Notes: generated from the letters alone by a model not told the origin. 64,000 nucleotides of DNA from an uncultured Opitutaceae bacterium (GCA_903929355.1 CAIYUN010000058.1:62001-126000), one strand, 5' to 3'; shown: positions 44,276 through 53,299, counted from the first letter of the stretch. Translations and numbers: made by a program.

Positions 44276-44994
44276 AACGCCGCGCCTTTTCTCTGCTCGA
44301 GGTCCTGATCGCCACCGCGCTGGTGGGGCTGATCATGGTCGGGCTCTACACGCTGATGTTTTCGATGACGGAGCTGTGGGGGGTGACCCACCCCCAGCGC
44401 CAGTTTGAGCAGCATGCAGAGACGCTCACGCGGTACCTCGGGCAGGCGTTGCGCACCGCGGCCCTGCCGCCCTACGGCACGGTCACGACCTCCTCCCCGT
44501 TCACCTGGAGCATCCCTGCCGCGGGCAGCGGGGCCTCGAGCGCATCAAGCAACAGTCCCCTGTTCACCTTCGTCCTGCCGACCGGGAGCCGGTTGCTGCC
44601 CTGGCCGCCCGGCACGACCGGCGGGACGAGCGCCAGCACCGCCACCAACGTCGGCAGCGCCAGCAGCTCCGGCCGGGCGTTGCCCGATGTCACCTGCTCA
44701 CTGGACGTGCGCGAGGGCCAGGGCCTCATCCTGCTCTGGCACTCCCAGTATGAGACCACCTTCACCTCGGACCCACCGCGCGAGACCCTCATCTCGCCGT
44801 TGGTGACGGAGCTGGATTTCGACTATTACGACAGTTCCAGCCAGCAGTGGACGAGCCAGAACACCCCGATGACGGACAACAATGGAAACTACATGGTGCC
44901 CAACCGTCTGCGGCTTAATTTCGCCTATGGCAGCCTGACACAAAGCGCGACCATCCCGCTCCTGACCGCCACCCAGGGGCTGCCGTCGTACTGA
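44272..44994 (+). CDS. gspJ: GspJ-like minor pseudopilin
   Basis: 240 residues. Prepilin head MKRRAFSLLEVLIATALVGL. The globular part contains EQHAETLTRYLGQALRTAAL, a Ser/Ala/Thr-rich loop, then LISPLVTELDFDYYDSSSQQ and NRLRLNFAYGS, matching the GspJ pattern of a C-terminal beta sheet comparing measured values. It caps the pseudopilus tip with GspI and GspK. Start overlaps the gspI stop. Confidence 0.8.
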   Translation: MKRRAFSLLEVLIATALVGLIMVGLYTLMFSMTELWGVTHPQRQFEQHAETLTRYLGQALRTAALPPYGTVTTSSPFTWSIPAAGSGASSASSNSPLFTFVLPTGSRLLPWPPGTTGGTSASTATNVGSASSSGRALPDVTCSLDVREGQGLILLWHSQYETTFTSDPPRETLISPLVTELDFDYYDSSSQQWTSQNTPMTDNNGNYMVPNRLRLNFAYGSLTQSATIPLLTATQGLPSY

Positions 44995-45006
44995 GCCACC
45001 CCCGCC

Positions 45007-46317
45007 ATGCCCGCCCGCCAACAAAAAGCCTCCGTCCTGATCATCGTGCTGGTCACGATTGTCTTTGTGTCGGCCGCGCTGGTCGCCTTCGTGCAACGGG
45101 CGGCGGATGACCTGTTGGTGCCCACGCGGCAGACGGATGCCTCGCGGCTGCGCCCCGAGGCCTATTCCGCGATGGAGACGACCCTCGCAGTGTTGGTGGA
45201 TTTCCGGCTCGCCAACGGCGGCCTGCACAGCCCCAACGAGGGTTGGGGCGACCCGCTGGGCTGGGTCAGCTACACCCCCCTGGTCGAGGGCCGCACGGTG
45301 ACGGTCTCCTTTGAGGATGAAAGCGGCAAGATGTCCCTGCCGGTCATCAGCAGTGCCATAACAACCAACAACCTCACCACCAATAACTTATATTACTTTC
45401 TCACCACCACCGCCGGGCTGAGTTCCGACGATGCGGGGACGATCCAAGACTCCCTGCTCACCTGGACCAAGAAGGGTTATGCACCTTCCACGTCCGGTGC
45501 CACCACGTCGGCCCAGTATCAGCAGGACACCATTCCTTTCGCCCCGCCCAGCCGCAGCCTGCGGTCCTGGTCTGAACTGGCGTCCATTGACGGCATCAGC
45601 GGGTTGTTTTTCGACGCCAACGGCCGCCTCAGCGACATCGGTCGGCGTTTCCTCTCGTCCTTTTCCCTCTACAATTTCGCCTCCTCCAACGTGAATGCGG
45701 GCAACATCGACACGATTGAAACCCTCGGCCAGCTCAGCGATTCCGGGGCACAGGCCATCCTCACCACGGTCTCCATCAGCAACACTGAAGGCAGCGCCGC
45801 CGGCGGCAATCAAAACGCCTACTTCAAAACCATCGCGGAGGCGGCGGAGGCCGCCGGGGTGGCCACATTGAACCCGCGCACAGGGGGAGGAGGAGGCGGA
45901 GGAGGCGGAGGAGGAGGCGGCGGTGGCGCCACTCTGGGCGTCACGGTTTCGGCCCTGCGGGTCAATGTCACGGTGAAGGAAGGGCCGTCGATCTACAACC
46001 TCAGTGTGCTGGTTTCGTTTCCCGCCGGCACCGCCACCACCGGCGTCGCCCTCGCGACCCCCGTGGCGGCTCCCACGGTGACGGCGTCGGCCACCAATGC
46101 CGGCCTCACCCCGACTGCCGCCGGCACCGCCACCACGGTCACGACCTCGTCCCTCGGCGCGGCGGTCGCGCTCAACTACCCCTACACCGTCCTCGAGCTC
46201 TCCGAAAGCGATCTCGACCCAACGGTCCCAACGGCCCAAACCACTCCGGCGGCCAACCCCACCAGTGCCGAATCGACCAGTTACTCCAACGTCAATCTCC
46301 CGCCTCCAACCACATGA
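45007..46317 (+). CDS. gspK: GspK-like pseudopilin with polyglycine tract
   Basis: 436 residues. N-terminal QQKASVLIIVLVTIVFVSAA is the hydrophobic helix of GspK, which lacks the usual +5 Glu. VTVSFEDESGKMSLPV and FYTSFSLYNFASS-like (here FLSSFSLYNFASSN) regions fit GspK helix-rich domains. A run of 15 glycines encoded by GGA/GGC codons (about 45884-45926) splits the protein from a Thr/Ala-rich C-terminal domain (about 310-436) that ordinary GspK lacks. The triplet tract can change length without breaking the frame. Confidence 0.8.
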   Translation: MPARQQKASVLIIVLVTIVFVSAALVAFVQRAADDLLVPTRQTDASRLRPEAYSAMETTLAVLVDFRLANGGLHSPNEGWGDPLGWVSYTPLVEGRTVTVSFEDESGKMSLPVISSAITTNNLTTNNLYYFLTTTAGLSSDDAGTIQDSLLTWTKKGYAPSTSGATTSAQYQQDTIPFAPPSRSLRSWSELASIDGISGLFFDANGRLSDIGRRFLSSFSLYNFASSNVNAGNIDTIETLGQLSDSGAQAILTTVSISNTEGSAAGGNQNAYFKTIAEAAEAAGVATLNPRTGGGGGGGGGGGGGGGATLGVTVSALRVNVTVKEGPSIYNLSVLVSFPAGTATTGVALATPVAAPTVTASATNAGLTPTAAGTATTVTTSSLGAAVALNYPYTVLELSESDLDPTVPTAQTTPAANPTSAESTSYSNVNLPPPTT

Positions 46318-47528
46318 CCACGTCCCCCAATAAATTCGACTTCATCAGCCAGTTCTTCGCCCCGCCCACGCGCCTCGCGGCGCTGCTGCCCGATGGCCAC
46401 TTTTTTGTGCGGCCGGTGACCGTGGCCCCCGACGCCACACCGGAGGTCGTCGCCGAGCAGGTCGAGCTCGCGTTGGAGTCCCTCTCGCCCTTCCCGGTCG
46501 CCCAGCTTTATCACGGGCTCTACTGGCTGCCGGGCTCGACCCGGGCGCTGGTTTTCGCCGCCTACCGCAAACGCTTTTCCGCCGAGGAGACCGCTGCGTG
46601 GTCCGAGGCCGAGGTCGTCATGCCCTCCTTTGCCGTGCTGCTGGCCGCCCCCGCCCCGGCGGGGGCCGTGCGGGTGCTCATGAGCGCCGACGCGATCACC
46701 ATTTTCCACTGGGGCGACGAATCACCCGTCCCCAGCCAGGCCATCATTCACCCGCTGGCCCCCGAGACCCCCGAGGCCGAGCGCCTGGCGGCCCGGGACC
46801 AGTTGCTGCGGACCGTGGCGACCGGGGCGACGGTGGAGGAGTGGGCCCCGCCGGCTTTGCGGAGCATGACGGACAGCCGTCAGACGACCTTCACGGCCGG
46901 CGAAAACGAGGTGATCATCGCCCCGGACCTGATCGCGACTCTGGACGTTCGCGACAAGGTCGAACTGGCCGAGCGCAACCGGGCGCACACGAACGACATC
47001 ATGCTCTGGCGCGGTTTCCTCGCCCTCGCGGGGGTCATCGTGCTCTGTGTGGTGGGGCAGGGGGCGGTGTGGTATGGCGAGTCCAAGGTGGGCGAGCGCA
47101 CCGCAGAGGTGCAGGCCCGGGACAAGGTGGTCGCGGAAATTCAGGCGACCAAGGCCGCCGCCGACCAGATTGCCCAGGTCACCGCCCGCCGGCTGCTCCC
47201 CTTGGAGATGCTCAATCTCGTGCGGGAAAAACGCCCGGAAAACATCGTGCTCCTCAACACCAGCGCCAAAATCAACGTGACGGACAACTCCTACACGCTG
47301 CAGGCCACCGGGACCACGACCGTCCCGGACGAGGTGGAGGCGTTCAAGACCGCGCTCAACACCCTGCCCGATTGCACGGCGGACATTCAAACCACCACGC
47401 AGCAGGCCGACACCACCCGTTTCACCGTCATCGTCACCTTTGCCGCCGAGGCGGTCCAGCCTGAGCCGACCAAGCCGGCCACGGCCACCTCGGGGCCCGC
47501 GGGTGCCGCCGCCAAGCCGGCGGCGTGA
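46314..47528 (+). CDS. gspL: GspL/PilN-like assembly protein
   Basis: 404 residues. A cytoplasmic domain of about 220 residues (RLAALLPDGHFFVRPVTVAP, then VELALESLSPFPVAQLYHG) is a divergent actin-like GspL/PilM part. One membrane helix follows (FLALAGVIVLCVVGQGAVWY), then a short coiled coil and a PilN-like ferredoxin-fold domain (LPLEMLNLVREKRPENIVLL ... VEAFKTALNTLPDC). It links the secretion ATPase to the pseudopilus base. Start overlaps the gspK stop. Confidence 0.8.
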   Translation: MTTSPNKFDFISQFFAPPTRLAALLPDGHFFVRPVTVAPDATPEVVAEQVELALESLSPFPVAQLYHGLYWLPGSTRALVFAAYRKRFSAEETAAWSEAEVVMPSFAVLLAAPAPAGAVRVLMSADAITIFHWGDESPVPSQAIIHPLAPETPEAERLAARDQLLRTVATGATVEEWAPPALRSMTDSRQTTFTAGENEVIIAPDLIATLDVRDKVELAERNRAHTNDIMLWRGFLALAGVIVLCVVGQGAVWYGESKVGERTAEVQARDKVVAEIQATKAAADQIAQVTARRLLPLEMLNLVREKRPENIVLLNTSAKINVTDNSYTLQATGTTTVPDEVEAFKTALNTLPDCTADIQTTTQQADTTRFTVIVTFAAEAVQPEPTKPATATSGPAGAAAKPAA

Positions 47529-47587
47529 GCGAATCGTTGAAACCAACCGCCCTTTCCACCGTCCCTACTCCCAGCCCCAACCGCCAC

Positions 47588-48421
47588 ATGAAAGCCTATT
47601 TCCTTTCCCGCCACTTTCGCGAAAAAATGCTGATTCTCGGCCTGGTGGTCTTCGCCATCGCCTTCTGGCTGCCCAGCCTCATCGCCCGCACCAACAAGCT
47701 CCTGACCGAAAAGCGTCAGGACGAGGCCAAACTGACTGACCAGCAGGTGTGGCTCGACCGGCGCGCCGAATACGACGCGGAAGAGGCCGCTGCGGTCAAC
47801 AAGCTCAAGCCCGAGCTCAGTTTCGACAAACTCAGGCTGAATTCCGAGATCGTCAAAATGACCGACGCCGCCAACGTGACCAACCGGACCATCGGTGCGC
47901 CGACGACCAAGACCGCCAGCTCCAGGCAGCTGGCCATCTCCTCGATCAGGGTCGCCCTGAACAACGTCGACATGCCGACCTTGGTGTCATTCTACCGCGA
48001 GCTGGCCAAACGGGCGCCCTATATCACCATCACGGACTGCAACATTGTCGTGCGCGCCACCCGCGGCGGGCGCGGCGGGGCTGGCTTTGGCGGGGCCGTC
48101 GGGACGGCGGGGGGGGCTGGTGGTTTTCGTAATGGGGTGGCCGCCGTGGTTCAAAACCAAGGCAATGGGGTGACGGACAACGGGGGTCCCGCTGGCGGCG
48201 GCGGCGGTGGTCGACGTGGTGGAGCCCTGGCCGCCACCGACCCCAACGCCCTGCAGCAAGGCGGCCGCCGCGGCGGCAATGCCCAGCCGGTCCTGCCGGG
48301 CAACATGAATGTGACCTTCGATCTCACGGCGGTTGAGATCATCCATCCCGGGGTGCCGGCCGTAGGGGGCAAACCTGCGGTGGCAGCGCCGGGTGCCCCG
48401 ACGGCCGCCGCCAAGTCCTGA
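47588..48421 (+). CDS. gspM: GspM/PilO-like assembly protein
   Basis: 277 residues. N-terminal membrane helix (MLILGLVVFAIAFWLPSLIA), a coiled coil (LLTEKRQDEAKLTDQQVWL) and a PilO/GspM-like domain (SIRVALNNVDMPTLVSFYRE, then LAKRAPYITITDCNIVV). That domain is interrupted by a Gly/Arg/Asn-rich loop of about 75 residues before the last strand (NMNVTFDLTAVEIIHP). A GTG at 47525 overlapping the gspL stop is an alternative start adding 21 residues. Operon end. No gspD, E, F or prepilin peptidase gene is in the window. Confidence 0.75.
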   Translation: MKAYFLSRHFREKMLILGLVVFAIAFWLPSLIARTNKLLTEKRQDEAKLTDQQVWLDRRAEYDAEEAAAVNKLKPELSFDKLRLNSEIVKMTDAANVTNRTIGAPTTKTASSRQLAISSIRVALNNVDMPTLVSFYRELAKRAPYITITDCNIVVRATRGGRGGAGFGGAVGTAGGAGGFRNGVAAVVQNQGNGVTDNGGPAGGGGGGRRGGALAATDPNALQQGGRRGGNAQPVLPGNMNVTFDLTAVEIIHPGVPAVGGKPAVAAPGAPTAAAKS

Positions 48422-48492
48422 CCCGGCGGGCCGGCCCAAAGGCGGCCTTTCCCGGTCTTGCCCCCGCCTGCGTGGCTGTCATGGTCGCGGCC

Positions 48493-50727
48493 ATGCCCGC
48501 CTCCCCCCATGTCTGGAAGTTTTTCCGCACCGGCGGTCTCGACCAGGTCGCCCTGGAGACCGGCGCCGACCTGTTGGCCCTCGGCGAGCTCGACCAGAAG
48601 CTGTGGGTCGCGCTGAGCTGCCCGGTCCGGGGCCTGGAGCTCGACGAGAACACCCTCGCGCTGATCGACACCGACCACGACAGCCGCATCCGCGTGCCCG
48701 AGCTCCTCGCCGCCGTCAACTGGGCCGCCGTGCGCCTCGGCGACCCGGGCGACCTGCTCAAGGGCGCCGGGGCTCTCCCGCTGGCCGCGATCAGCGACAC
48801 CACCCCGGAGGGCAAAATCCTGCGGGGCTCTGCGGGGCAGATTCTCACCAGCCTCGGCCAGACCGCCGCCGGCGCGATCACGGTGGCCGACGCCGCCGAC
48901 ACCGCCCGGATCTTTGCCGCCAGCCCGCTCAACGGCGACGGGGTCATCCCCCCCGCCGCGACGGAGGACCCGGCGGTGCAGGCGCTCATCGCGGACATCA
49001 TCGCCTGTCATGGCGGCACCGCCGGCCGCACGGGCACCATCGGGGTGACCGCAGCCACCATCGACGCGTTTTTTGCCGACGTGGACGCCCATTTGGCGTG
49101 GGTGGGGAAAAACTCCGCGCCCGACATCGCATTTCTGGGCGAGGGCACCCCCGACGCGGTCGCCGCCCTCCGGGCGGTGCGTGCCAAGGTGGACGACTAT
49201 TTTGCCCGCTGCCGCCTCGCTGCATTCGACGCGCGCGCCATCGACGCGCTCAACCGGCCCGAGGCGGAGTATCTCGCCATCGCGGCGCAGGTATTGACGG
49301 CCGGCTCCCCCGAGGTCGCCAGTCTGCCCCTCGCGCGGATCGCGGCCCGCCAGCCGCTGCCGCTGGCCGACGGCGTCAACCCCGCCTGGGCCACCGCGCT
49401 GGCCCTCCTGCAGGCCCGGGCCGTCGCGCCGGTTTTTGGCGCGGCCAAGACCGCGCTGACCGACGCCGAATGGACCGAGCTCAACGCAAAGTTTTCCGCC
49501 TACGAGGCGTGGCTGGGCACCAAGGCCGGCGACGCGGTGGAGCGGCTGGGGGTGGCCCGCCTGCGCGAGCTCGCGACCGGTCCCGGGCGGGCGGCGCTCG
49601 CCCGCCTGGTCGAACGCGACCGCGAGCTCGCGCCCCATTATCAGGCGCTGGCCGACGTCGAGCGGCTCGCGCGCTATCACCGCGACCTGCGCGCGGTGCT
49701 CCACAATTTCGTCAACTTCGCCGATTTCTACTCGCGCGACCGGTGGGCCGCCTTCCAGGCCGGCACCCTCTACCTTGACAGCCGGTCCTGCGAACTCTGC
49801 ATCAAGGTGGACGGCCCCAACCCCCTCGCTGGGATGGGCAAGACCTTCATTGCCTATGTCAGCTGCACCCGGGCGGGCGCGGCCGCGATGACGGTCGCCT
49901 GCTGTTTCAGCCAGGGCGGCAGCGACTACCTCTTTGCCGGCCGCCACGGGGTTTTCTACGATCGTCAGGGCCGGGACTGGGACGCGGTGATCACCAGCAT
50001 CGTGGACAACCCGATCAGCCTCCGTCAGGCTTTCTGGTCGCCCTACAAAAAGGTGATCCGGATGATCGACGAGATGGCCGCCAAGCGGGCGGCCGCCGCC
50101 AACGCCGCCGCCAATGACCGCCTGGCCCTGGCGGCCGACAAGGCGGTGACCGCCGCCGCCAACGCCGCCGCCAATGCCGCGGTGCAGCAGGCGAATCCCG
50201 ACGTGCCCCCGCCGCCTCCTCCCCCTCCTCCCCCGCTGCCGCCGAAGAAGCTCGATGTCGGGGTGGTCGCGGCCTTGGGTGTCGCGGTCGGGGCCATCAG
50301 CGGCGCACTGGCCACGGTGGGGGCCAAGCTGGCCGACCTGCATTGGTGGCAAATTCCGATCATGGCGGTGGCCATCGTGCTCTTGATCTCGCTGCCCGCG
50401 GTGATCATCGCGTGGCTGAAGCTCCGCCAGCGCACCCTGGGTCCGATCCTCGATGCCAACGGCTGGGCGATCAACGGCCGGGTGAAGATCAACATCCCCT
50501 TCGGCACCGCACTGACCGCCACCGCGACGCTGCCGCCCGGGTCGCGGCGCTCATTGGAGGATCCCTACGAGGACAAGACGGCGGCGCGGCAGCGGCGCTA
50601 TCTGCTCCTCGTGCTCCTGCTGGTGACCCTCGGCCTGACCGCCGCCCGGTGGTATGAGGTCTGGCCCTTCGCGCCGGCTCCGGCCGAAACCACCAGTCCG
50701 TCGAATTCAGGCGGGGTCAAAAAGTAG
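48493..50727 (+). CDS. Large EF-hand, three-TM protein of unknown family
   Basis: About 744 residues. A helical soluble domain (about 1-560) carries one textbook EF-hand calcium loop, DTDHDSRIRVPE, near residue 57 and a partial one (NGDGVIPP). LDSRSCELCIKVDG and GKTFIAYVSCTRAGAAAMTV lie in a compact region near 420-460. An Ala/Asn-rich helix and a ten-proline run lead to two membrane segments (VVAALGVAVGAISGALATVG; IPIMAVAIVLLISLPAVIIA). Between these and the third (LLLVLLLVTLGLTAARWY) is LDANGWAINGRVKINIPFG. No known domain explains the whole. An earlier GTG (48472) is possible. Confidence 0.75.
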   Translation: MPASPHVWKFFRTGGLDQVALETGADLLALGELDQKLWVALSCPVRGLELDENTLALIDTDHDSRIRVPELLAAVNWAAVRLGDPGDLLKGAGALPLAAISDTTPEGKILRGSAGQILTSLGQTAAGAITVADAADTARIFAASPLNGDGVIPPAATEDPAVQALIADIIACHGGTAGRTGTIGVTAATIDAFFADVDAHLAWVGKNSAPDIAFLGEGTPDAVAALRAVRAKVDDYFARCRLAAFDARAIDALNRPEAEYLAIAAQVLTAGSPEVASLPLARIAARQPLPLADGVNPAWATALALLQARAVAPVFGAAKTALTDAEWTELNAKFSAYEAWLGTKAGDAVERLGVARLRELATGPGRAALARLVERDRELAPHYQALADVERLARYHRDLRAVLHNFVNFADFYSRDRWAAFQAGTLYLDSRSCELCIKVDGPNPLAGMGKTFIAYVSCTRAGAAAMTVACCFSQGGSDYLFAGRHGVFYDRQGRDWDAVITSIVDNPISLRQAFWSPYKKVIRMIDEMAAKRAAAANAAANDRLALAADKAVTAAANAAANAAVQQANPDVPPPPPPPPPPLPPKKLDVGVVAALGVAVGAISGALATVGAKLADLHWWQIPIMAVAIVLLISLPAVIIAWLKLRQRTLGPILDANGWAINGRVKINIPFGTALTATATLPPGSRRSLEDPYEDKTAARQRRYLLLVLLLVTLGLTAARWYEVWPFAPAPAETTSPSNSGGVKK

Positions 50728-50762
50728 GGGCGCGGTCTTGCCGCGCCCTGGCATTTGATAGG

Positions 50763-50779
50763 TGCTATCATTGATAGCA
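50763..50779 (+). promoter_or_regulatory. Palindromic operator of vapBC
   Basis: A perfect inverted repeat with 8-base arms, TGCTATCA-T-TGATAGCA, ends 10 bases before the vapB start. It is the expected site for autorepression by the ribbon-helix-helix antitoxin. The core GCTAT/ATAGC resembles the half-sites upstream of hipB. Confidence 0.75.
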
Positions 50780-50789
50780 GCGTACAGGC

Positions 50790-51026
50790 ATGGCGCAATT
50801 GCTCGTCCGTGACCTCGAACCCGCCGTGGTGAACAAACTTCGCCGGCGGGCCGCCGCGCTGGGTGTTTCCATGGAGGAAGCCCACCGCCGGCTGCTGCGC
50901 CGCGTGCTCGTGGGGGACCAGCCCGGCCCGCAGGAGGATTTTCTCGCCTACCTGCGCGGCATCCCTTCTGGCGACAGCCTCGAGTTTCCCCGCACCGCCG
51001 ACCGGCCCCGGCGGATCGAATTCTGA
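50790..51026 (+). CDS. vapB: VapB/FitA-type antitoxin
   Basis: 78 residues. An N-terminal ribbon-helix-helix (AQLLVRDLEPAVVNKLRRRA, then ALGVSMEEAHRRLLRRVL, about 1-40) and a C-terminal toxin-wrapping tail (PSGDSLEFPRTADRPRRIEF). Preceded by a palindromic operator. Overlaps the toxin start by one base (TGATG). Intact. Confidence 0.9.
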   Translation: MAQLLVRDLEPAVVNKLRRRAAALGVSMEEAHRRLLRRVLVGDQPGPQEDFLAYLRGIPSGDSLEFPRTADRPRRIEF

Positions 51027-51436
51027 TGGCCTACCTGCTCGACACCTGAGTGCTCTCCGAGCTGCGCAAGCCGAAGGCCCATCCCGGGGTGACCACGTGG
51101 CTGGCGGGCATCTCCCCGGACGAAGCCTTTCTCAGTGTGCTCACGCTGGGCGAGATTCGCCGGGGCATCGAACTGCGCCGGGCCAGGGACCAGGCGGCGG
51201 CCCGGGCGCTGGAGCGCTGGCTGCTTGGACTGGAGGCGCATTATGCCGACCGGATCCTGCCCATCACCGCGGCCATCGCGGACCGCTGGGGACGGCTGCC
51301 GCCCGCGCAACCTCTGCGGGTGACCGACGGGTTGATCGCAGCCACGGCGTTGGAGCACAAGCTCACGGTGGTGACCCGCAACACGGCGGATTTTGCGCGG
51401 TCAGGGGTGGGGCTGCTGGATCCGTTCGTGCTGTAG
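51026..51436 (+). pseudogene. vapC: VapC/FitB-type PIN toxin with in-frame TGA
   Basis: Read from the coupled ATG the protein is MAYLLDT, then TGA (51047-51049), then VLSELRKPKAHPGVTTWLAG and the complete PIN domain: SVLTLGEIRRGIELRRA with the second acidic residue and VTDGLIAATALEHKLTVVTR with the third. FitB/VapC proteins normally have Asn, Cys or Trp at the TGA position (LLDTxV-SEL). The first catalytic Asp (D6) lies before the stop, so re-initiation at the GTG directly after it (51050) would give a 128-residue protein lacking that residue. Probably inactive. Confidence 0.85.
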
Positions 51437-51511
51437 CCTGACCCCTCCGTGGGTGGGGCGAGCCGCTCCGGAAATCTGCCATCAACTGAGTGGGGCCCCG
51501 GCCCCCACTGC

Positions 51512-51689
51512 TGATTCACGAAGGGAAGAATATAGAGGCCACAAGGGCTTGGTGTTCGCCTATGACCTCGCCAAACAAAAACCTTTAACCACTTATGCAC
51601 ACTAATTCGCACTTATCCGATCCTCAGAATCAGTGTTCATCAGTGTCCACCGTGTCCTCCAGAGCCTTGGCGTAGGAGGATCAGTGGTT
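51512..51689 (+). repeat. Palindromic dispersed element, copy 3, with nested insert
   Basis: Same plan as copies 1 and 2 (TGATTCACGAAGGGAAGAAT ... GATCCTCAGAATCAGTG ... ATCAGTGGTT) but 31 bases longer. Between TGTCCA and the last ATCAGTGGTT lies an extra TCCTCCAGAGCCTTGGCGTA-GGAGG hairpin, a member of another repeat family. The stretch from 51437 to 51931 holds no gene; beyond the element only weak repeat-like words and the 3' end of the next minus gene are seen. Confidence 0.82.
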
Positions 51690-51931
51690 CAAACTCGATC
51701 GTGCTGTAAGTTTTCATTCCGGGCTTCCAAATGGTATTTGGTCCTATGGGTGCAACCATGCCGTTGGAAAGGTGATGATCGTTGCAGTCGTGGCAGTGGA
51801 GGGGCCGCGAGGCTCCTCCCCGGCGGGGGACACCAAAATCTCCCGTCCGACCGAGGCCTTCCTCGGTGAACTCGGTGTTCTTCTCTGTGGGCTCTGTGAC
51901 CAACCGCCGAGTTTAGTTTCAGAAACTCGAT

Positions 51932-52960
51932 TTACCCGCGCAGCGCCTCGGTCTGCTGCCGGAGCGCGGTGGCGAGTCCGCGCAGGCGGGGCACGGGGGG
52001 CAGGGCGGCGTGCGGCGCTAGGGCAGACTCCGCGGCCGCGAGGGCCGTCTGCACCGCCGTCTGCACACTGCCAAACACGTCGTGTTCCCGCATCTGCGCG
52101 AGGTGCGTCGCCAGGTCCGCCGGGCGCCGGCCGGCGATCTCCTCGTCCAGCACCGCCCGGCCGCCGGGCGGCAGGCGTTCCCGCAGGAGCAGCAGCGGCA
52201 GCGTGAGCTTGCCGCTGCGGAGGTCGGTGCCGAGCGTTTTGCCGATCCGGGTCTCGTCGCCAAAATAGTCGGCCAGGTCGTCGTAGATCTGGTAGGCGAT
52301 GCCAAGCTGCCGCCCAAACTCGGCCGCCGCCGCCGCAAAAGAGGGCGCATGCCCGGCGAGCCGCGCCCCGAGCAGGCAGGACACGCGGAAAAGCTCCGCC
52401 GTCTTGAGCTCGATCACCCGGTCGTAGTCGGCCCGGGTGACGTCGAGCGTGCGGCGGCGGAGGGTCTGCATGATCTCCCCCGTGCAGACCTTGCGGGTGG
52501 AGTCGGAGACCGTGAGGCAGACCTCGGGAGTGGGAAACTGGGCGGCGAGGTTGAGGGCGTGGGCGAAGAGCGCGTCGCCCAGCAGCACCGCCGCCTCGGG
52601 CCCGTAGCGCCGCATGGCCGTGCCCCGGCCCCGACGCAGGTCGGCGGAGTCCATGATGTCGTCGTGGACGAGGGTCGCGAGGTGGACGAGCTCGACGACG
52701 GCGGCGGCGCGCACGAGCGCGGGGTCGGGCGCGTCGGCGCCGGTCCAGCCGGCCAGGAAGACCAGGGCGGGGCGCAGGCGTTTGCCCGAGGCGTCGAGGC
52801 AGTAGTCGGCGAGGTCGCGGATCTCGGGCTCGAAGGCGGCGAGTTGGGCGCGCAGAAAAATGTCGAGCTCCGCGAGGTGGGGGCGCAGCGGGGCGAACAC
52901 GGGGCCGAGGCCCGCGCCCGGGGCGGCGGTCGCTGGGTGGTCGTGGGAGGTCGCGGGCAT
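51932..52960 (-). CDS. Polyprenyl diphosphate synthase
   Basis: 342 residues. Condenses isopentenyl diphosphate into a long prenyl chain, probably for menaquinone or lipid carrier. First Asp-rich motif HDDIMDSADLRRGRG (DDxxD), second motif YDDLADYFGDE (DDxxD), and SGKRLRPALVFLAG. The residues preceding the first motif (LVHLATLVHDD) give the open pocket of long-chain octaprenyl/solanesyl-type enzymes. Start MPATSHDH precedes the first helix; the upstream frame is repeat-derived. Monocistronic. Confidence 0.93.
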   Translation of the reverse strand: MPATSHDHPATAAPGAGLGPVFAPLRPHLAELDIFLRAQLAAFEPEIRDLADYCLDASGKRLRPALVFLAGWTGADAPDPALVRAAAVVELVHLATLVHDDIMDSADLRRGRGTAMRRYGPEAAVLLGDALFAHALNLAAQFPTPEVCLTVSDSTRKVCTGEIMQTLRRRTLDVTRADYDRVIELKTAELFRVSCLLGARLAGHAPSFAAAAAEFGRQLGIAYQIYDDLADYFGDETRIGKTLGTDLRSGKLTLPLLLLRERLPPGGRAVLDEEIAGRRPADLATHLAQMREHDVFGSVQTAVQTALAAAESALAPHAALPPVPRLRGLATALRQQTEALRG

Positions 52961-53074
52961 GAGGGATTTGGACCTTGCGCGTTTCGGGGCTGGATGGCCA
53001 GAAAAGCTTCGCGGCCCGTGACGTTTTTTGCGGGAGAGTGATTTGCGATTCCATCGCGTGGCTCCAAGGCATTT

Positions 53075-53230
53075 TCTCGCGGATGGCGCGGATGGCACGG
53101 ATGCAGCCGTTGGTCACAGAGCACAGAGGCAAAGCCGGAGGGCACGGAGTTCAACCCTGCCTTTCTGTTTTTCCCCATCCGCGTTCATCCGTGTAATCCG
53201 TGGTAAAATCCGACGGCCGATTTCAAGGAT
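53075..53230. repeat. Mosaic of ACGGAT and ACAGAG type repeats
   Basis: The 340-base spacer between the prenyl synthase and the CPBP gene contains TTTTCTCGCGGATGGCGCGG, ATGGCACGGATGCAG, TCACAGAGCACAGAGGCAAA, GCCGGAGGGCACGGAGTTC and, on the other strand sense, GCGTTCATCCGTGTAATCCG. CAGAGGCAAA-CCGGAGGGCACGGA is the reverse complement of the word at 19950-19985. Confidence 0.6.
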
Positions 53231-53299
53231 CAGATGGGAATTGCGCGGATTACCTCATTCCCCCACGCCTTAACCCCCGTTTCTCTTCTTCCTTTCGTC

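Noticed and set aside
48151-50352. A 733-codon open frame antisense to gspM and the EF-hand gene
   Set aside because: Shadow frame; the sense strand has signal, membrane segments and an EF-hand with natural composition.
51047-51049. Selenocysteine at the in-frame TGA of vapC
   Set aside because: A Cys-to-Sec change at a non-catalytic position of a PIN toxin would be unprecedented, and I could not recognise a convincing SECIS hairpin right after it. Nonsense mutation is simpler.
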